From Anaerolineae bacterium (GTDB lineage Bacteria > Chloroflexota > Anaerolineae > E26-bin7), in assembly GCA_029933115.1 (NCBI GenBank), contig JAOZOT010000077.1, positions 1 through 11,487 of the forward strand: a stretch of 11,487 nucleotides of DNA. Direction: 5' to 3'. The position numbers were made by a program, and so were the translations under genes. The notes under the pieces were generated by a model. The model was not told the DNA's origin. It saw only the letters and a program-made list of their open reading frames with translations, and did no database searches. Shown piece after piece: positions 1 to 7,085 of the stretch (positions within the stretch are counted from its first letter, which is position 1; every line of letters begins with the position of its first letter).

Positions 1-138
1 AAAAGTCAATGCGACGGGTGTGCCGATCAGCATCAACCTGCCCATGCCAAGCGATGCCCAACACACCCGTCAATTTAGAAAAAGAAAGGAGGAGGCAATG
101 CCTATTGATCGTCTTTCAGCACAGCGTCGTCAGGTGTT
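1..138. other. Non-coding left flank downstream of livF
   Basis: No confident gene is visible here. The stretch contains a 10-bp perfect inverted repeat (13-22 with 62-71) and a plus-strand purine-rich ribosome-binding-like tract (about 84-94) just before an ATG at 98. One plus-strand frame stays open from the window edge to a stop at 218-220, but from 139 onward it is only the antisense of livF. The piece could be the tail of the livF transcript, the start of a plus-strand gene cut short by a rearrangement, or plain intergenic DNA; the sequence does not decide. Confidence 0.5.
13..71. repeat. 10-bp inverted repeat with 39-nt interior, possible 3' stem of the liv operon
   Basis: GACGGGTGTG at 13-22 is the exact reverse complement of CACACCCGTC at 62-71. 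Inside the 39-nt interior a shorter 5-bp pair (GCATC / GATGC) could form a nested stem. On the minus strand the structure lies about 70 nt past the livF stop and is followed, after 8 nt, by four T residues at 1-4, so it could act as an mRNA end or weak terminator for the transporter operon. The long loop makes it atypical for an intrinsic terminator. It could equally be a leader structure for a plus-strand gene. Confidence 0.35.
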
Positions 139-840
139 TCAGACCCACAATGCCTTCTTGAGGTCGGTGAATTCCTCCACCGGCCCCTCAAATTTGTTGC
201 GACCCAACTCCAAGACGTAGACATAATCGGCAATCTTGAGCGCCTGGCGGATGGCCTGATCAACAAGGATAATGGTCATACCGTCTTTGTCACGCAGGTC
301 GGCCAGCATCTGATAGATTTCTTCGGCCAGGAGCTTGGCCAGGCCGGCCGTGGGCTCGTCCACCAGGATGATCTTGGGGTCGGTCATCAACGTCCGGCCG
401 ACCTCCACCATACGCTGCATACCGCCCGATAGTTCACCGGCTAATGACTTGCGCCTCTCTCTGAGGAGCGGGAAGCGTTCGTAATTCTCCTCCAGCTTGC
501 GTTTGATACGCGCTTTGTCCTGCCTGAAAGTCCAGGCTCCCATAATAAGGTTCTCTTCCACCGACATCCAGCGGAATATGCCCGGCTGCTGGGGGATATA
601 AGAAACACCCTGGTTGATCAGTTCGTGGGTGGGCGTTCCGATGATGTTTTCTCCCTCGAGGAGGATTTCCCCCTTGTTCGGTCTCAAGAAGCCATAGATA
701 GCCTTGAGGAGAGTAGACTTGCCCACGCCATTGGCTCCGAGGACGGTGGTGATTTTCCTCGCCTGGGCTGTGAGTGAGATCCCTTGCAAGATGTTCAGGT
801 CCTTGTAGTAACCAACGTACAGGTCTCTTACCTCAAGCAT
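139..840 (-). CDS. livF: Branched-chain amino-acid-type ABC transporter ATP-binding protein LivF
   Basis: This is the second of the two cytoplasmic ATPases of a HAAT-family importer; it hydrolyses ATP with LivG to drive uptake of branched-chain or other amino acids. The 233-residue length is typical for LivF. Walker A GANGVGKST is at 35-43, the Q-loop is around 84-85 (PQQ), the ABC signature LSGGM at 137-141 and Walker B IILVDE at 157-162. At the switch position it has VDQ (193-195); LivF proteins usually carry VEQ there rather than the His of most ABC ATPases, so this is a conservative variant. The D-loop reads GLAK where GLAP is common. The start ATG overlaps the end of livG by 8 nt and has an AAGGA-type ribosome site upstream, which implies coupled translation. 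It is the last gene of the operon visible here. Substrate cannot be read from the ATPase. Confidence 0.95.
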   Translation of the reverse strand: MLEVRDLYVGYYKDLNILQGISLTAQARKITTVLGANGVGKSTLLKAIYGFLRPNKGEILLEGENIIGTPTHELINQGVSYIPQQPGIFRWMSVEENLIMGAWTFRQDKARIKRKLEENYERFPLLRERRKSLAGELSGGMQRMVEVGRTLMTDPKIILVDEPTAGLAKLLAEEIYQMLADLRDKDGMTIILVDQAIRQALKIADYVYVLELGRNKFEGPVEEFTDLKKALWV

Positions 841-1612
841 CCTTTTTGTCCTTCCCTAGATAGGTCTCAACCATAGCCGGACCGGCCTTCTCTTCCTCCT
901 CACCCAGATAGGCTTCAATGACCACGGGGTCGTGCTTGACCTCATTTGGATCACCGTCGGCGATTAGTTCTCCAAAGTTGAGGACCAGCAGCCGTTTGCT
1001 GAGGGTGAAAATGGTGTCCATGTCGTGGCTGATGATGATAAAAGCCTTACCCTGCTCGTGTACCGTAGTGATGTACTCATAGATTGTTTCCATCAGCTTG
1101 GGGTGGACACCGGCGAATGGCTCGTCGAGGATAATGAGATCGGGGTCGAGCATGAGCAAGCGTCCCATCTCCAGCAGCTTCTGCTGGCCGCCCGACAGGC
1201 TGCGGGCGTACTCGTTAGCCAGGTGCTCCATGGTCAGGAACTCGAGCACCTCCATCGCTTTTTCATGGAAATCCCGCTTGCGGGCCGTCGGGTGGAGGGC
1301 CATAGCCGGCACCAGCAGATTCTCCAGCACCGTCATCCGCCGGAAAGCGCGCGTCACTTGGAAGGTGCGGCCAATACCGCGCCGGGCGATCTCGTAAGGA
1401 GGCAGGCCGTCAATCCGCTCGCCGTTGAACCACACTTGACCGCCGGTTGGCTTGTGTACCCCATCCAGTATATTGGTCAGTGTGGTCTTGCCGGCGCCAT
1501 TGGGGCCAATCAACCCAATCAACTCTGGGCCACGGATTTGGAACGAAACGCCATTCAGGGCTTGAAGGCCGCCAAAACTCTTGTAGACGTTGCGCACATC
1601 AAGCTCGATCAT
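833..1612 (-). CDS. livG: Branched-chain amino-acid-type ABC transporter ATP-binding protein LivG
   Basis: This is the first cytoplasmic ATPase of the HAAT importer, the expected partner of LivF. Its 259 residues carry Walker A GPNGAGKTT (36-44), a Q-loop at GRTFQ (81-85), signature LSGGQ (139-143), Walker B LIILDE (159-164) and the catalytic H-loop SHD (His196). The LivG-type switch segment GRTFQVTR is present. The C-terminal end is odd: the family's terminal motif, here VIEAYLG, is followed after a short acidic stretch by a second version, MVETYLG, so the tail looks internally duplicated. The start codon overlaps the livM stop as ATGA, and GGAGG lies 7 nt upstream, so the start is secure and translation is probably coupled. 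It works with LivM, LivH, LivF and the LysM-containing binding proteins encoded just upstream. Confidence 0.95.
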   Translation of the reverse strand: MIELDVRNVYKSFGGLQALNGVSFQIRGPELIGLIGPNGAGKTTLTNILDGVHKPTGGQVWFNGERIDGLPPYEIARRGIGRTFQVTRAFRRMTVLENLLVPAMALHPTARKRDFHEKAMEVLEFLTMEHLANEYARSLSGGQQKLLEMGRLLMLDPDLIILDEPFAGVHPKLMETIYEYITTVHEQGKAFIIISHDMDTIFTLSKRLLVLNFGELIADGDPNEVKHDPVVIEAYLGEEEEKAGPAMVETYLGKDKKDA

Positions 1613-2643
1613 GACTCTACCTCCGCCGCCTGTTTCCGTTTGGCTACCGCCTCCTGGCGCGCCCTCCGCAGGAACAGCCAGTCAATAATGGGATAGAGCA
1701 ACCCATTTTGGGCAAAGCGCAAGGTGAACATCAACAACAGACCGAAGGCGGCATATCGCCAGGCGCCGAATTCGATGTGTACACCCATAATGTTGATCTC
1801 ACGCAGCAACTCCAGGCTGACACGGCTGAGGAAGGCACCGATGGCGGCTCCCAGCAGGCTTTCCATGCCCCCGATGACGGCCATAGCAATCACCAGGGAC
1901 ATTTGCAGGATCTCCATGGTGTTGGGGGTGATGATGCCCACCTGATGGTAGAAAACAGAGCCGGCCAGGCCGACAATCATGCTGGTGATGACAAAGATCA
2001 GCACTTTGTAACGGACCACATTTACGCCCATGGCGGCCGCGGCCTCTTCGTCCTCGCGCATGGCGCGCACGAACAGCCCAAAGCGTGAACTGGCCAGCCA
2101 GTACATCAGAGCCATCGTGCCCAGGAGCAGGCCGAGGGTGATGTAATACTCCGCCAGGGGGGTGATGCCTTCATACAGTGGCGCCAGTTGTAATCCGTTA
2201 CTCCCCTCTGTATATTGGAACTCGGTGAGGAGGGCGATGCGAAAAATCTCGGAGAAGGCGATGGTAAACAGCGCCAGATAAGCGGCGCGCAGGCGCAAAC
2301 ACAACAGGCCAATGATCAGGCCAACCAGCCCGGCCAGCAGCGTGCCGGCGATGATGCCGGTCAGTGGCGATGTGCCCAGGTCTCGGCCCAGCAGACCGGT
2401 GGTGTAGGCTCCAAGGCCGGTCAAAGCCATGTGCGCGAAGGAGAACTGTCCGGCTACCCCGGCCAGCAACGCCCAACTGGAAGCCAGAATAGCGTAAAAG
2501 AAAGCCCCGGTCACCACCTCCATCTGGTAAGGAGAGCGGTTCAGATAGATAGGAGCCAGCAACAGCGACGCAATCAGCACTCCTGCTGCAACCCACCGGT
2601 AATACCTTGAGCTTGTCAAAGGGCTGTCAATGCGATGCTTCAT
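1609..2643 (-). CDS. livM: Branched-chain amino-acid-type ABC transporter permease LivM
   Basis: LivM is one of the two integral-membrane halves of the importer. The 344-residue protein is hydrophobic throughout, with roughly eight to ten membrane spans. Family landmarks are the QFSFAH...GLGAY segment (66-80), the TEGSNGL segment (145-151), which in LivM precedes a periplasmic loop, the cytoplasmic ATPase-coupling motif RAMREDEEAAAAMGVN (193-208), and GGMESLLGA (258-266). It ends in a basic and charged cytoplasmic tail (326-344). The start ATG overlaps the livH stop (ATGA), with GGGAGG upstream, and its own stop overlaps the livG start in the same way. This tight packing indicates one transcript with coupled translation. 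The substrate could be leucine, isoleucine or valine, or another small amino acid or amide, since HAAT systems vary. Confidence 0.95.
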   Translation of the reverse strand: MKHRIDSPLTSSRYYRWVAAGVLIASLLLAPIYLNRSPYQMEVVTGAFFYAILASSWALLAGVAGQFSFAHMALTGLGAYTTGLLGRDLGTSPLTGIIAGTLLAGLVGLIIGLLCLRLRAAYLALFTIAFSEIFRIALLTEFQYTEGSNGLQLAPLYEGITPLAEYYITLGLLLGTMALMYWLASSRFGLFVRAMREDEEAAAAMGVNVVRYKVLIFVITSMIVGLAGSVFYHQVGIITPNTMEILQMSLVIAMAVIGGMESLLGAAIGAFLSRVSLELLREINIMGVHIEFGAWRYAAFGLLLMFTLRFAQNGLLYPIIDWLFLRRARQEAVAKRKQAAEVES

Positions 2644-3833
2644 AGCTCCCTCCCAAACAACCCGGTCGGCCGTAGGAGCAGCATCATGGCAAAGATGACC
2701 AGCCCAAAGGCCGTTTTGTAGGCGGCGCCCTTGCTTGGATCAGGATAGCAGCCCGCGCCCAGCGCTTCGACGAGGCCGATAATCAATCCGCCCAAAAGCG
2801 CGCCTGGGACCGACCCCATGCCTCCCAGCACGATGATGACGTAGGAGCGGGTGGCCGCCGGAGCACCGACCCAGGGCACCCAGGTGAAAACCGGGATCAG
2901 TGCCGCGCCCGACATACCGGCCAGCATGGTGCCAATGCCAAAAGCCAGGGTGTTCATCGTCAGCGGGTTGACCCCGACGACAGCGGCCGCCTGCTTGTCC
3001 ATGCTCACTGCCCGCAACGCCCTGCCCAGCCAGGTGTGGTTGAGGATGTACAGGAGTGCGCCGATCAACACGATACCGATGGCCGCCGCCACCAGCCGAT
3101 TGGGAATCAAATTAAGCGGACCCAGCCTAAAGCTTCCCAGACCCAGGTAGGGATCGGCCTTCTGAGAAAAGGGGCCAACCGCAGCCAAAACTGTATATTG
3201 CAAAAAGAAGCCAAATCCGAACGTGATGAGAATCGCATACTCGCCGGCGCGCTCGATCCGGCCCAGGTGCATCGGGCGTAGGAACAGACGCTCAAACACG
3301 AAACCGAGCAGCATGGTGACCAGCCCGGCCACCGGGACACCTACAATGGGATTCACGTCCCAGACAAGCTGTAGCAGATAATAGGAAACATAGCCGCCCA
3401 GCATGTAAAACTGCCCGTGGCAAAAGCTGATGACCCCCTGGACTGAGTAGATGAGCGTCAGCCCGACGGCCATTAGGGCGTAGATGAAGCCAATAATCAG
3501 ACCGTTGCTGACTTGGTTGGCGACGTAGCTGGCGTTCGTGACGCACAAGTTGTCGGGGTCCAGGGCAGCGAACAGGGTGTAAAGTTCCAGAGCCGCTAGA
3601 ATCCCCGGTCCTCCCCCCCAGTACCAGCGTTCCAACTCAGGGGTGAAATACCACAGCGGAGCTACCAACAGAGGGCCCAAAGTCAGCCCTCCCAATCCAC
3701 CGACGAGTCTGGCCTGCGAGTCGTCCAACCCTTTCCGCCGGTAGACCCGAGGCAGGCCCCAAGCACCAATGGCTGCCCATACCGGTCCGGCCAGCACCAG
3801 CCAGATAACAACGACCGGATGAATACCTCCCAT
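2640..3833 (-). CDS. livH: Branched-chain amino-acid-type ABC transporter permease LivH with extra N-terminal membrane segment
   Basis: LivH is the second permease of the importer. The conventional LivH core begins near residue 101 with NGLIIGFIYALMAVGLTLIYS (110-130), followed by the HGQFYMLGGY segment (139-148), the coupling motif RALRAVSMDKQAAAVVGVN (271-289) and GGMGSVPGALLGG (337-349). Before this lie about 100 residues absent from ordinary LivH proteins of about 290-300 residues: two predicted membrane spans (about 5-27 and 44-62) separated by a basic RVYRRKG loop, then a Trp/Tyr/Gly-rich stretch. An upstream in-frame ATG at 3920 is open, but the ATG at 3833 has AAGGAG 6 nt upstream, and the 3920-3834 stretch overlaps the livK 3' hairpin. 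I therefore chose 3833 (397 residues). The stop overlaps livM as ATGA. Confidence 0.9.
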   Translation of the reverse strand: MGGIHPVVVIWLVLAGPVWAAIGAWGLPRVYRRKGLDDSQARLVGGLGGLTLGPLLVAPLWYFTPELERWYWGGGPGILAALELYTLFAALDPDNLCVTNASYVANQVSNGLIIGFIYALMAVGLTLIYSVQGVISFCHGQFYMLGGYVSYYLLQLVWDVNPIVGVPVAGLVTMLLGFVFERLFLRPMHLGRIERAGEYAILITFGFGFFLQYTVLAAVGPFSQKADPYLGLGSFRLGPLNLIPNRLVAAAIGIVLIGALLYILNHTWLGRALRAVSMDKQAAAVVGVNPLTMNTLAFGIGTMLAGMSGAALIPVFTWVPWVGAPAATRSYVIIVLGGMGSVPGALLGGLIIGLVEALGAGCYPDPSKGAAYKTAFGLVIFAMMLLLRPTGLFGREL

Positions 3834-3837
3834 CAGG

Positions 3838-3846
3838 CTCTCCTTC
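3838..3846 (-). promoter_or_regulatory. Ribosome binding site that fixes the livH start
   Basis: GAAGGAGAG on the minus strand lies just before the ATG at 3833, with core AAGGAG ending 6 nt from it. It argues against the in-frame ATG at 3920, which would begin inside the livK downstream stem-loop region. Confidence 0.75.
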
Positions 3847-3861
3847 AAGTGCAACGTGGAG

Positions 3862-3898
3862 TGAGGAACAGCCCTGGCTCTATCAGGGCTGTTCCTCA
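3862..3898 (-). terminator. 15-bp perfect stem-loop between livK copy 1 and livH
   Basis: The arms 3862-3876 and 3884-3898 are perfect 15-nt reverse complements around a 7-nt loop, so the transcript can form a very stable hairpin 31 nt after the livK stop. No run of U follows on the minus strand, so it is not a standard intrinsic terminator. In binding-protein operons such stems commonly protect the upstream mRNA end or allow only partial read-through, which would give more binding protein than permease. A smaller stem (CACCC-TGGT-GGGTG) sits between it and the stop codon. A related hairpin follows the other livK copy. Confidence 0.65.
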
Positions 3899-3928
3899 TT
3901 ATCCACAGACGTACACCCACCAGGGTGA

Positions 3929-5446
3929 TTACGGTTTTGTCCCGGGAACGATGTAGGATGTGCCGTGAGTCTGGTAGACCTCAGGCCAGATCACAGCCGC
4001 CTCTTTCCAGTCCTGGTTGGGCTCGAAGTACTGCAACAGCAGGACCGCCGGATCGGGCCACTGGTGCCACATGTAAGCGGGCACGCTGCCATCTGTAGGC
4101 AACGGGTTCTTGCTGGTGTACTTGAACCAGTAGCGTCCCTGAGCCAGCACGATGTCGGTATCCTCCAGGGCGTCAATCAGGGCCTTGGACTCGGTTGTAC
4201 CGGCCCGCTCGATGGCATCGGCCAGAATCCGGACGCTGTCGTAGGCTTCTAGCGCATAGCTGGGCGGGTCTGTATCGAACTGGGCCTTGTAGGCTTCCGC
4301 CACATGGTTGGTGATGTCGTTGTACAGGCTGGGCGGCAGGCCCACCAGCGGGAACACGAAGTAGGTGCCGTTGGGCACGCTCTCCCAGAACTCGGGTTGG
4401 ATAGCCACCTGGTTGGCGGTGCCGATGGTCTTCTCGGTCGGGGCGATGCCCAATTCGGCCATCTGCTGCTCCAGGTTGTAGCTGGTCTCACCGGTCACAG
4501 CCACGCGGATGGCATCGGGCGGCGGATCCATAGCCTGAATGCGGCTGAGGACGGGCAAAAAGTCCTCGGTGCCCAATTCCACGAAAAAGGTCTCGTCAAC
4601 CGTCATGCCAAGCTCAGCGGCAAATTTCTGGTCCTTTTCGGCCTGGCCGATACCATAGTCCGTGTTTTCGGCGATGATCACCAGGTGCTTCACCCCGACT
4701 GCGGCGAACCACTCGGCCGTGGCGCGGGCATTCATGGAAGAAGCGGGCGCGATGCGGAAGACCTCCGGGTAGCCAGACGCGGTGATCTTGTCGGACCAGG
4801 TCTCTGAGAAGAGGCAAGGAATACCATACTTGTGACAGACCTCGAGCTCTACCAGGCCAACGGCGCTGTGATACTCTCCGGTGATGGCGACGACCTTGTT
4901 TTCGGTGATCAGCCGTTCGACGACGGCCGCGCCGCGCTCGGGCAGTCCCTCGGTGTCGGCGAAGATAAGCTCAACAGGCTTGCCCAGCACCCCACCGGCC
5001 TCGTTGATGTCCTTTACGGCCAGCTCCATGGCGAACTTCATGGCAATGCCACCGACCACAGAGCCAGGAGCCGAAAGCGGCCCAACGCCACCTATCTTGA
5101 TGGTGTCCTCGCCGGTGGCCACCGTCTTGACTGTGGGAGCCTCCAGATAGGCTTTCGCTTCGGCTGCGCTGGGGATGTAGATCTTCCAGCCCACCTCAAT
5201 CAGGTTAGAGTCGGTGATCTTGGCATAGCTGTCATCCTCGGCGTGCTTTTGGTTGGTGTAGTGGGTGATGGCCGGATAGGCGTAGGGATTGCCCAGGTAT
5301 TTGTCGGCCAGCTTGCTCAGCCAGTCGTCAGCTACGACGATATAGTCCTGGCCCTCCTCCTGCGCCGGCGGGGCTGCCAATGCCGTGGGCACCAATACCG
5401 CCAGCATCATCATGACTAAGAACACACTCATCAACTTTCTGCTCAT
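3929..5446 (-). CDS. livK: LysM-containing amino-acid ABC transporter substrate-binding protein, copy 1 (LivK-like)
   Basis: This extracellular solute-binding protein (505 residues) captures the ligand and delivers it to LivH/LivM. A Sec signal peptide spans 1-24 with an ALA cleavage site and no lipobox Cys. A LysM-like module covers about 34-92 (DYIVV..DWLSKLADKY ... NLIEVGWKIYIP). The type 1 periplasmic-binding fold (Peripla_BP_6) runs from about 116 (IKIGGVGPLS) to the C terminus, with family landmarks GGIAMKFAMELAVKDINEAGG (132-152), TGEYHSAVG (189-197) and PSYALEAYDS. The LysM module probably holds the protein at the cell wall, replacing the lipid anchor used by other binding proteins of Gram-positive-like cells. 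A GGAGGAGA ribosome site precedes the ATG. It is a tandem paralogue of the gene immediately upstream (7072-5552): ends nearly identical, middle (residues about 239-316) strongly diverged, so the two may bind different ligands. The exact ligand is unknown. Confidence 0.93.
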   Translation of the reverse strand: MSRKLMSVFLVMMMLAVLVPTALAAPPAQEEGQDYIVVADDWLSKLADKYLGNPYAYPAITHYTNQKHAEDDSYAKITDSNLIEVGWKIYIPSAAEAKAYLEAPTVKTVATGEDTIKIGGVGPLSAPGSVVGGIAMKFAMELAVKDINEAGGVLGKPVELIFADTEGLPERGAAVVERLITENKVVAITGEYHSAVGLVELEVCHKYGIPCLFSETWSDKITASGYPEVFRIAPASSMNARATAEWFAAVGVKHLVIIAENTDYGIGQAEKDQKFAAELGMTVDETFFVELGTEDFLPVLSRIQAMDPPPDAIRVAVTGETSYNLEQQMAELGIAPTEKTIGTANQVAIQPEFWESVPNGTYFVFPLVGLPPSLYNDITNHVAEAYKAQFDTDPPSYALEAYDSVRILADAIERAGTTESKALIDALEDTDIVLAQGRYWFKYTSKNPLPTDGSVPAYMWHQWPDPAVLLLQYFEPNQDWKEAAVIWPEVYQTHGTSYIVPGTKP

Positions 5447-5483
5447 TGGGTCTCCTCCCTAAATTTGTTGAGAAATGTGGGTT

Positions 5484-5519
5484 GAGGAATAGCCCTTGAT
5501 GAGATCAGGGCTGTTCCTC
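5484..5519 (-). terminator. Stem-loop between livK copy 2 and livK copy 1
   Basis: GAGGAACAGCCCTGAT on the transcript pairs with ATCAAGGGCTATTCCTC with one mismatch and one bulge, around a short loop. It is clearly the counterpart of the perfect hairpin at 3862-3898, including the same flanking sequence after the stop codon. There is no U-run, so partial termination, mRNA stabilisation or 3'-end protection are all possible. Retention of the stem in both copies suggests it is functional. Confidence 0.6.
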
Positions 5520-5551
5520 GTTAATCCACAGACGTATACCCACCAGGGTGA

Positions 5552-7072
5552 TTACGGTTTTGTCCCGGGAACGATGTAGGGTGTGCCGTGAGTCTGGTAG
5601 ACCTCAGGCCAGACCACCGCCGCTTCCATCCCAGGCTGATTGGGCTCAAAGTACTGTAGCACTAGGACTGCCGGGTCAGGCCATTGGTGCCACATGTAGG
5701 CGGGCACGCTGCCATCTGTAGGCAACGGGTTCTTGCTGGTGTACTTGAACCAGTAGCGTCCCTGAGCCAGCACGATGTCGGTATCTTCCAGGGCGTTAAT
5801 CAAGGCCTTGGGCTCGGTCGTACCGGCCCGCTCGATGGCATCGGCCAGGATCCACAAGCTGTCGTAGGCTTCCAGCGCATAGCTGGGAGGTTCAGTGTCA
5901 AATTCCGCTCTGTAGGCATCTGCTACCTTGTTGGTGGTCTCATTGAAGAGCGTAGGAGGCAACCCTACGTGGGTGAACACGAAATAGTTGCCATTGGGTA
6001 CGCTCTCCCAGAACTCTGGCTGGACGGCGACCTGGTTGGCAATGCCGATGGTCTTTTCGGTCGGGGCGATGCCCAATTCGGCCATCTGCTGCTCCAGATT
6101 GTAGCTGGTCTCGCCAGTCACGGCCTCAGCACTGACGACGTCTGGTGGCGGGTCTATAGCTTGGATGCGGGTGAGAATAGCGGTAAAGTCTTCGGTACCC
6201 ATCTCTATGAAGATGGTATCGAGAACCTCGACACCCATTCCCTCCAGAAGCTTTTTCTGTGTTTCAGCCATGCCGATGCCAAAGTCTGTGGTCTCGGCAA
6301 TGAGCTGCACTCGCTTCACCCCAACCTTGGCCAGCCAATCCACCACTGCGCGGGAAGTCATACTCGAGGCTGGCGCAATACGAAAGACCTCCGGATATCC
6401 ACTCTCAGTGATCTTGTCGGACCAGGTCTCTGAGAAGAGGCAGGGGATGCCATACTCGTGACAGACCTCGAGTTCAGCTAGGCCAACGGCGCTGTGGTAC
6501 TCACCGGTGATGGCGACAACCTTGTTCTCGGTGATCAGGCGCTCAGCGATAGCCGCGCCGCGCTCGGGCAGACCCTCGGTGTCGGCGAAGATGAGCTCAA
6601 CAGGCTTGCCCAGCACCCCACCGGCCTCGTTGATGTCCTTTACGGCCAGCTCCATGGCGAACTTCATGGCAATGCCACCGACCACAGAGCCAGGAGCCGA
6701 AAGCGGCCCAACGCCACCTATCTTGATGGTGTCCTCGCCGGTGGCCACCGTCTTGACTGTGGGAGCCTCCAGATAGGCTTTCGCTTCGGCTGCGCTGGGG
6801 ATGTAGATCTTCCAGCCCACCTCAATCAGGTTAGAGTCGGTGATCTTGGCATAGCTGTCATCCTCGGCGTGCTTTTGGTTGGTGTAGTGGGTGATGGCCG
6901 GATAGGCGTAGGGATTGCCCAGGTATTTGTCGGCCAGCTTGCTCAGCCAGTCGTCAGCTACGACGATATAGTCCTGGCCCTCCTCCTGCGCCGGTGGGGC
7001 TGCCAACGCCGTCGGTACCAGAACGGCCAGCATCACGACGACCAGTAACAGGTTCAGTAGCTTCTTGCTCAT
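5552..7072 (-). CDS. livK: LysM-containing amino-acid ABC transporter substrate-binding protein, copy 2 (LivK-like)
   Basis: This is the first of two tandem binding proteins of the importer (506 residues). It has the same plan as its neighbour: signal peptide 1-24 ending ALA, LysM-like module about 34-92, then the Peripla_BP_6 fold. Residues 25-174 read identical to copy 1 (3929-5446). Residues about 239-317 (SSM-TSRAVVDWLAKVGVKRVQLIAE ... MGTEDF) are only about half identical, and this is part of the ligand-binding domain, so ligand range may differ. An in-frame ATG at 7120 would add 16 residues ahead of the signal peptide, but AGGAGGAG sits 5 nt before the ATG at 7072, so I chose the latter. 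It lies 160 bp after the FGE-like lipoprotein gene with no convincing own promoter, so it may be read from the promoter at 8225-8253. Confidence 0.93.
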   Translation of the reverse strand: MSKKLLNLLLVVVMLAVLVPTALAAPPAQEEGQDYIVVADDWLSKLADKYLGNPYAYPAITHYTNQKHAEDDSYAKITDSNLIEVGWKIYIPSAAEAKAYLEAPTVKTVATGEDTIKIGGVGPLSAPGSVVGGIAMKFAMELAVKDINEAGGVLGKPVELIFADTEGLPERGAAIAERLITENKVVAITGEYHSAVGLAELEVCHEYGIPCLFSETWSDKITESGYPEVFRIAPASSMTSRAVVDWLAKVGVKRVQLIAETTDFGIGMAETQKKLLEGMGVEVLDTIFIEMGTEDFTAILTRIQAIDPPPDVVSAEAVTGETSYNLEQQMAELGIAPTEKTIGIANQVAVQPEFWESVPNGNYFVFTHVGLPPTLFNETTNKVADAYRAEFDTEPPSYALEAYDSLWILADAIERAGTTEPKALINALEDTDIVLAQGRYWFKYTSKNPLPTDGSVPAYMWHQWPDPAVLVLQYFEPNQPGMEAAVVWPEVYQTHGTPYIVPGTKP

Positions 7073-7077
7073 CGGGT

Positions 7078-7085
7078 CTCCTCCT
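7078..7085 (-). promoter_or_regulatory. Ribosome binding site fixing the start of livK copy 2
   Basis: AGGAGGAG on the minus strand, 5 nt before the ATG at 7072. The equivalent site precedes the other livK copy. It rules against the upstream in-frame ATG at 7120. Confidence 0.75.

Noticed and set aside
1025..1696. 223-codon plus-strand frame opposite livG and the end of livM
   Set aside because: It is antisense to a complete ABC ATPase with all nucleotide-binding motifs, and has no supporting signal.
3834..3920. N-terminal extension of LivH from the ATG at 3920
   Set aside because: This stretch contains the livK 3' hairpin and is shared by the flank of the other livK copy; the ATG at 3833 has a good ribosome site.
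4304..7048. Plus-strand open frames (up to about 250 codons) opposite both livK genes
   Set aside because: They are mirrored in both copies only because the livK genes are duplicated; no ribosome site or family features, whereas the minus strand has signal peptide, LysM and binding fold.
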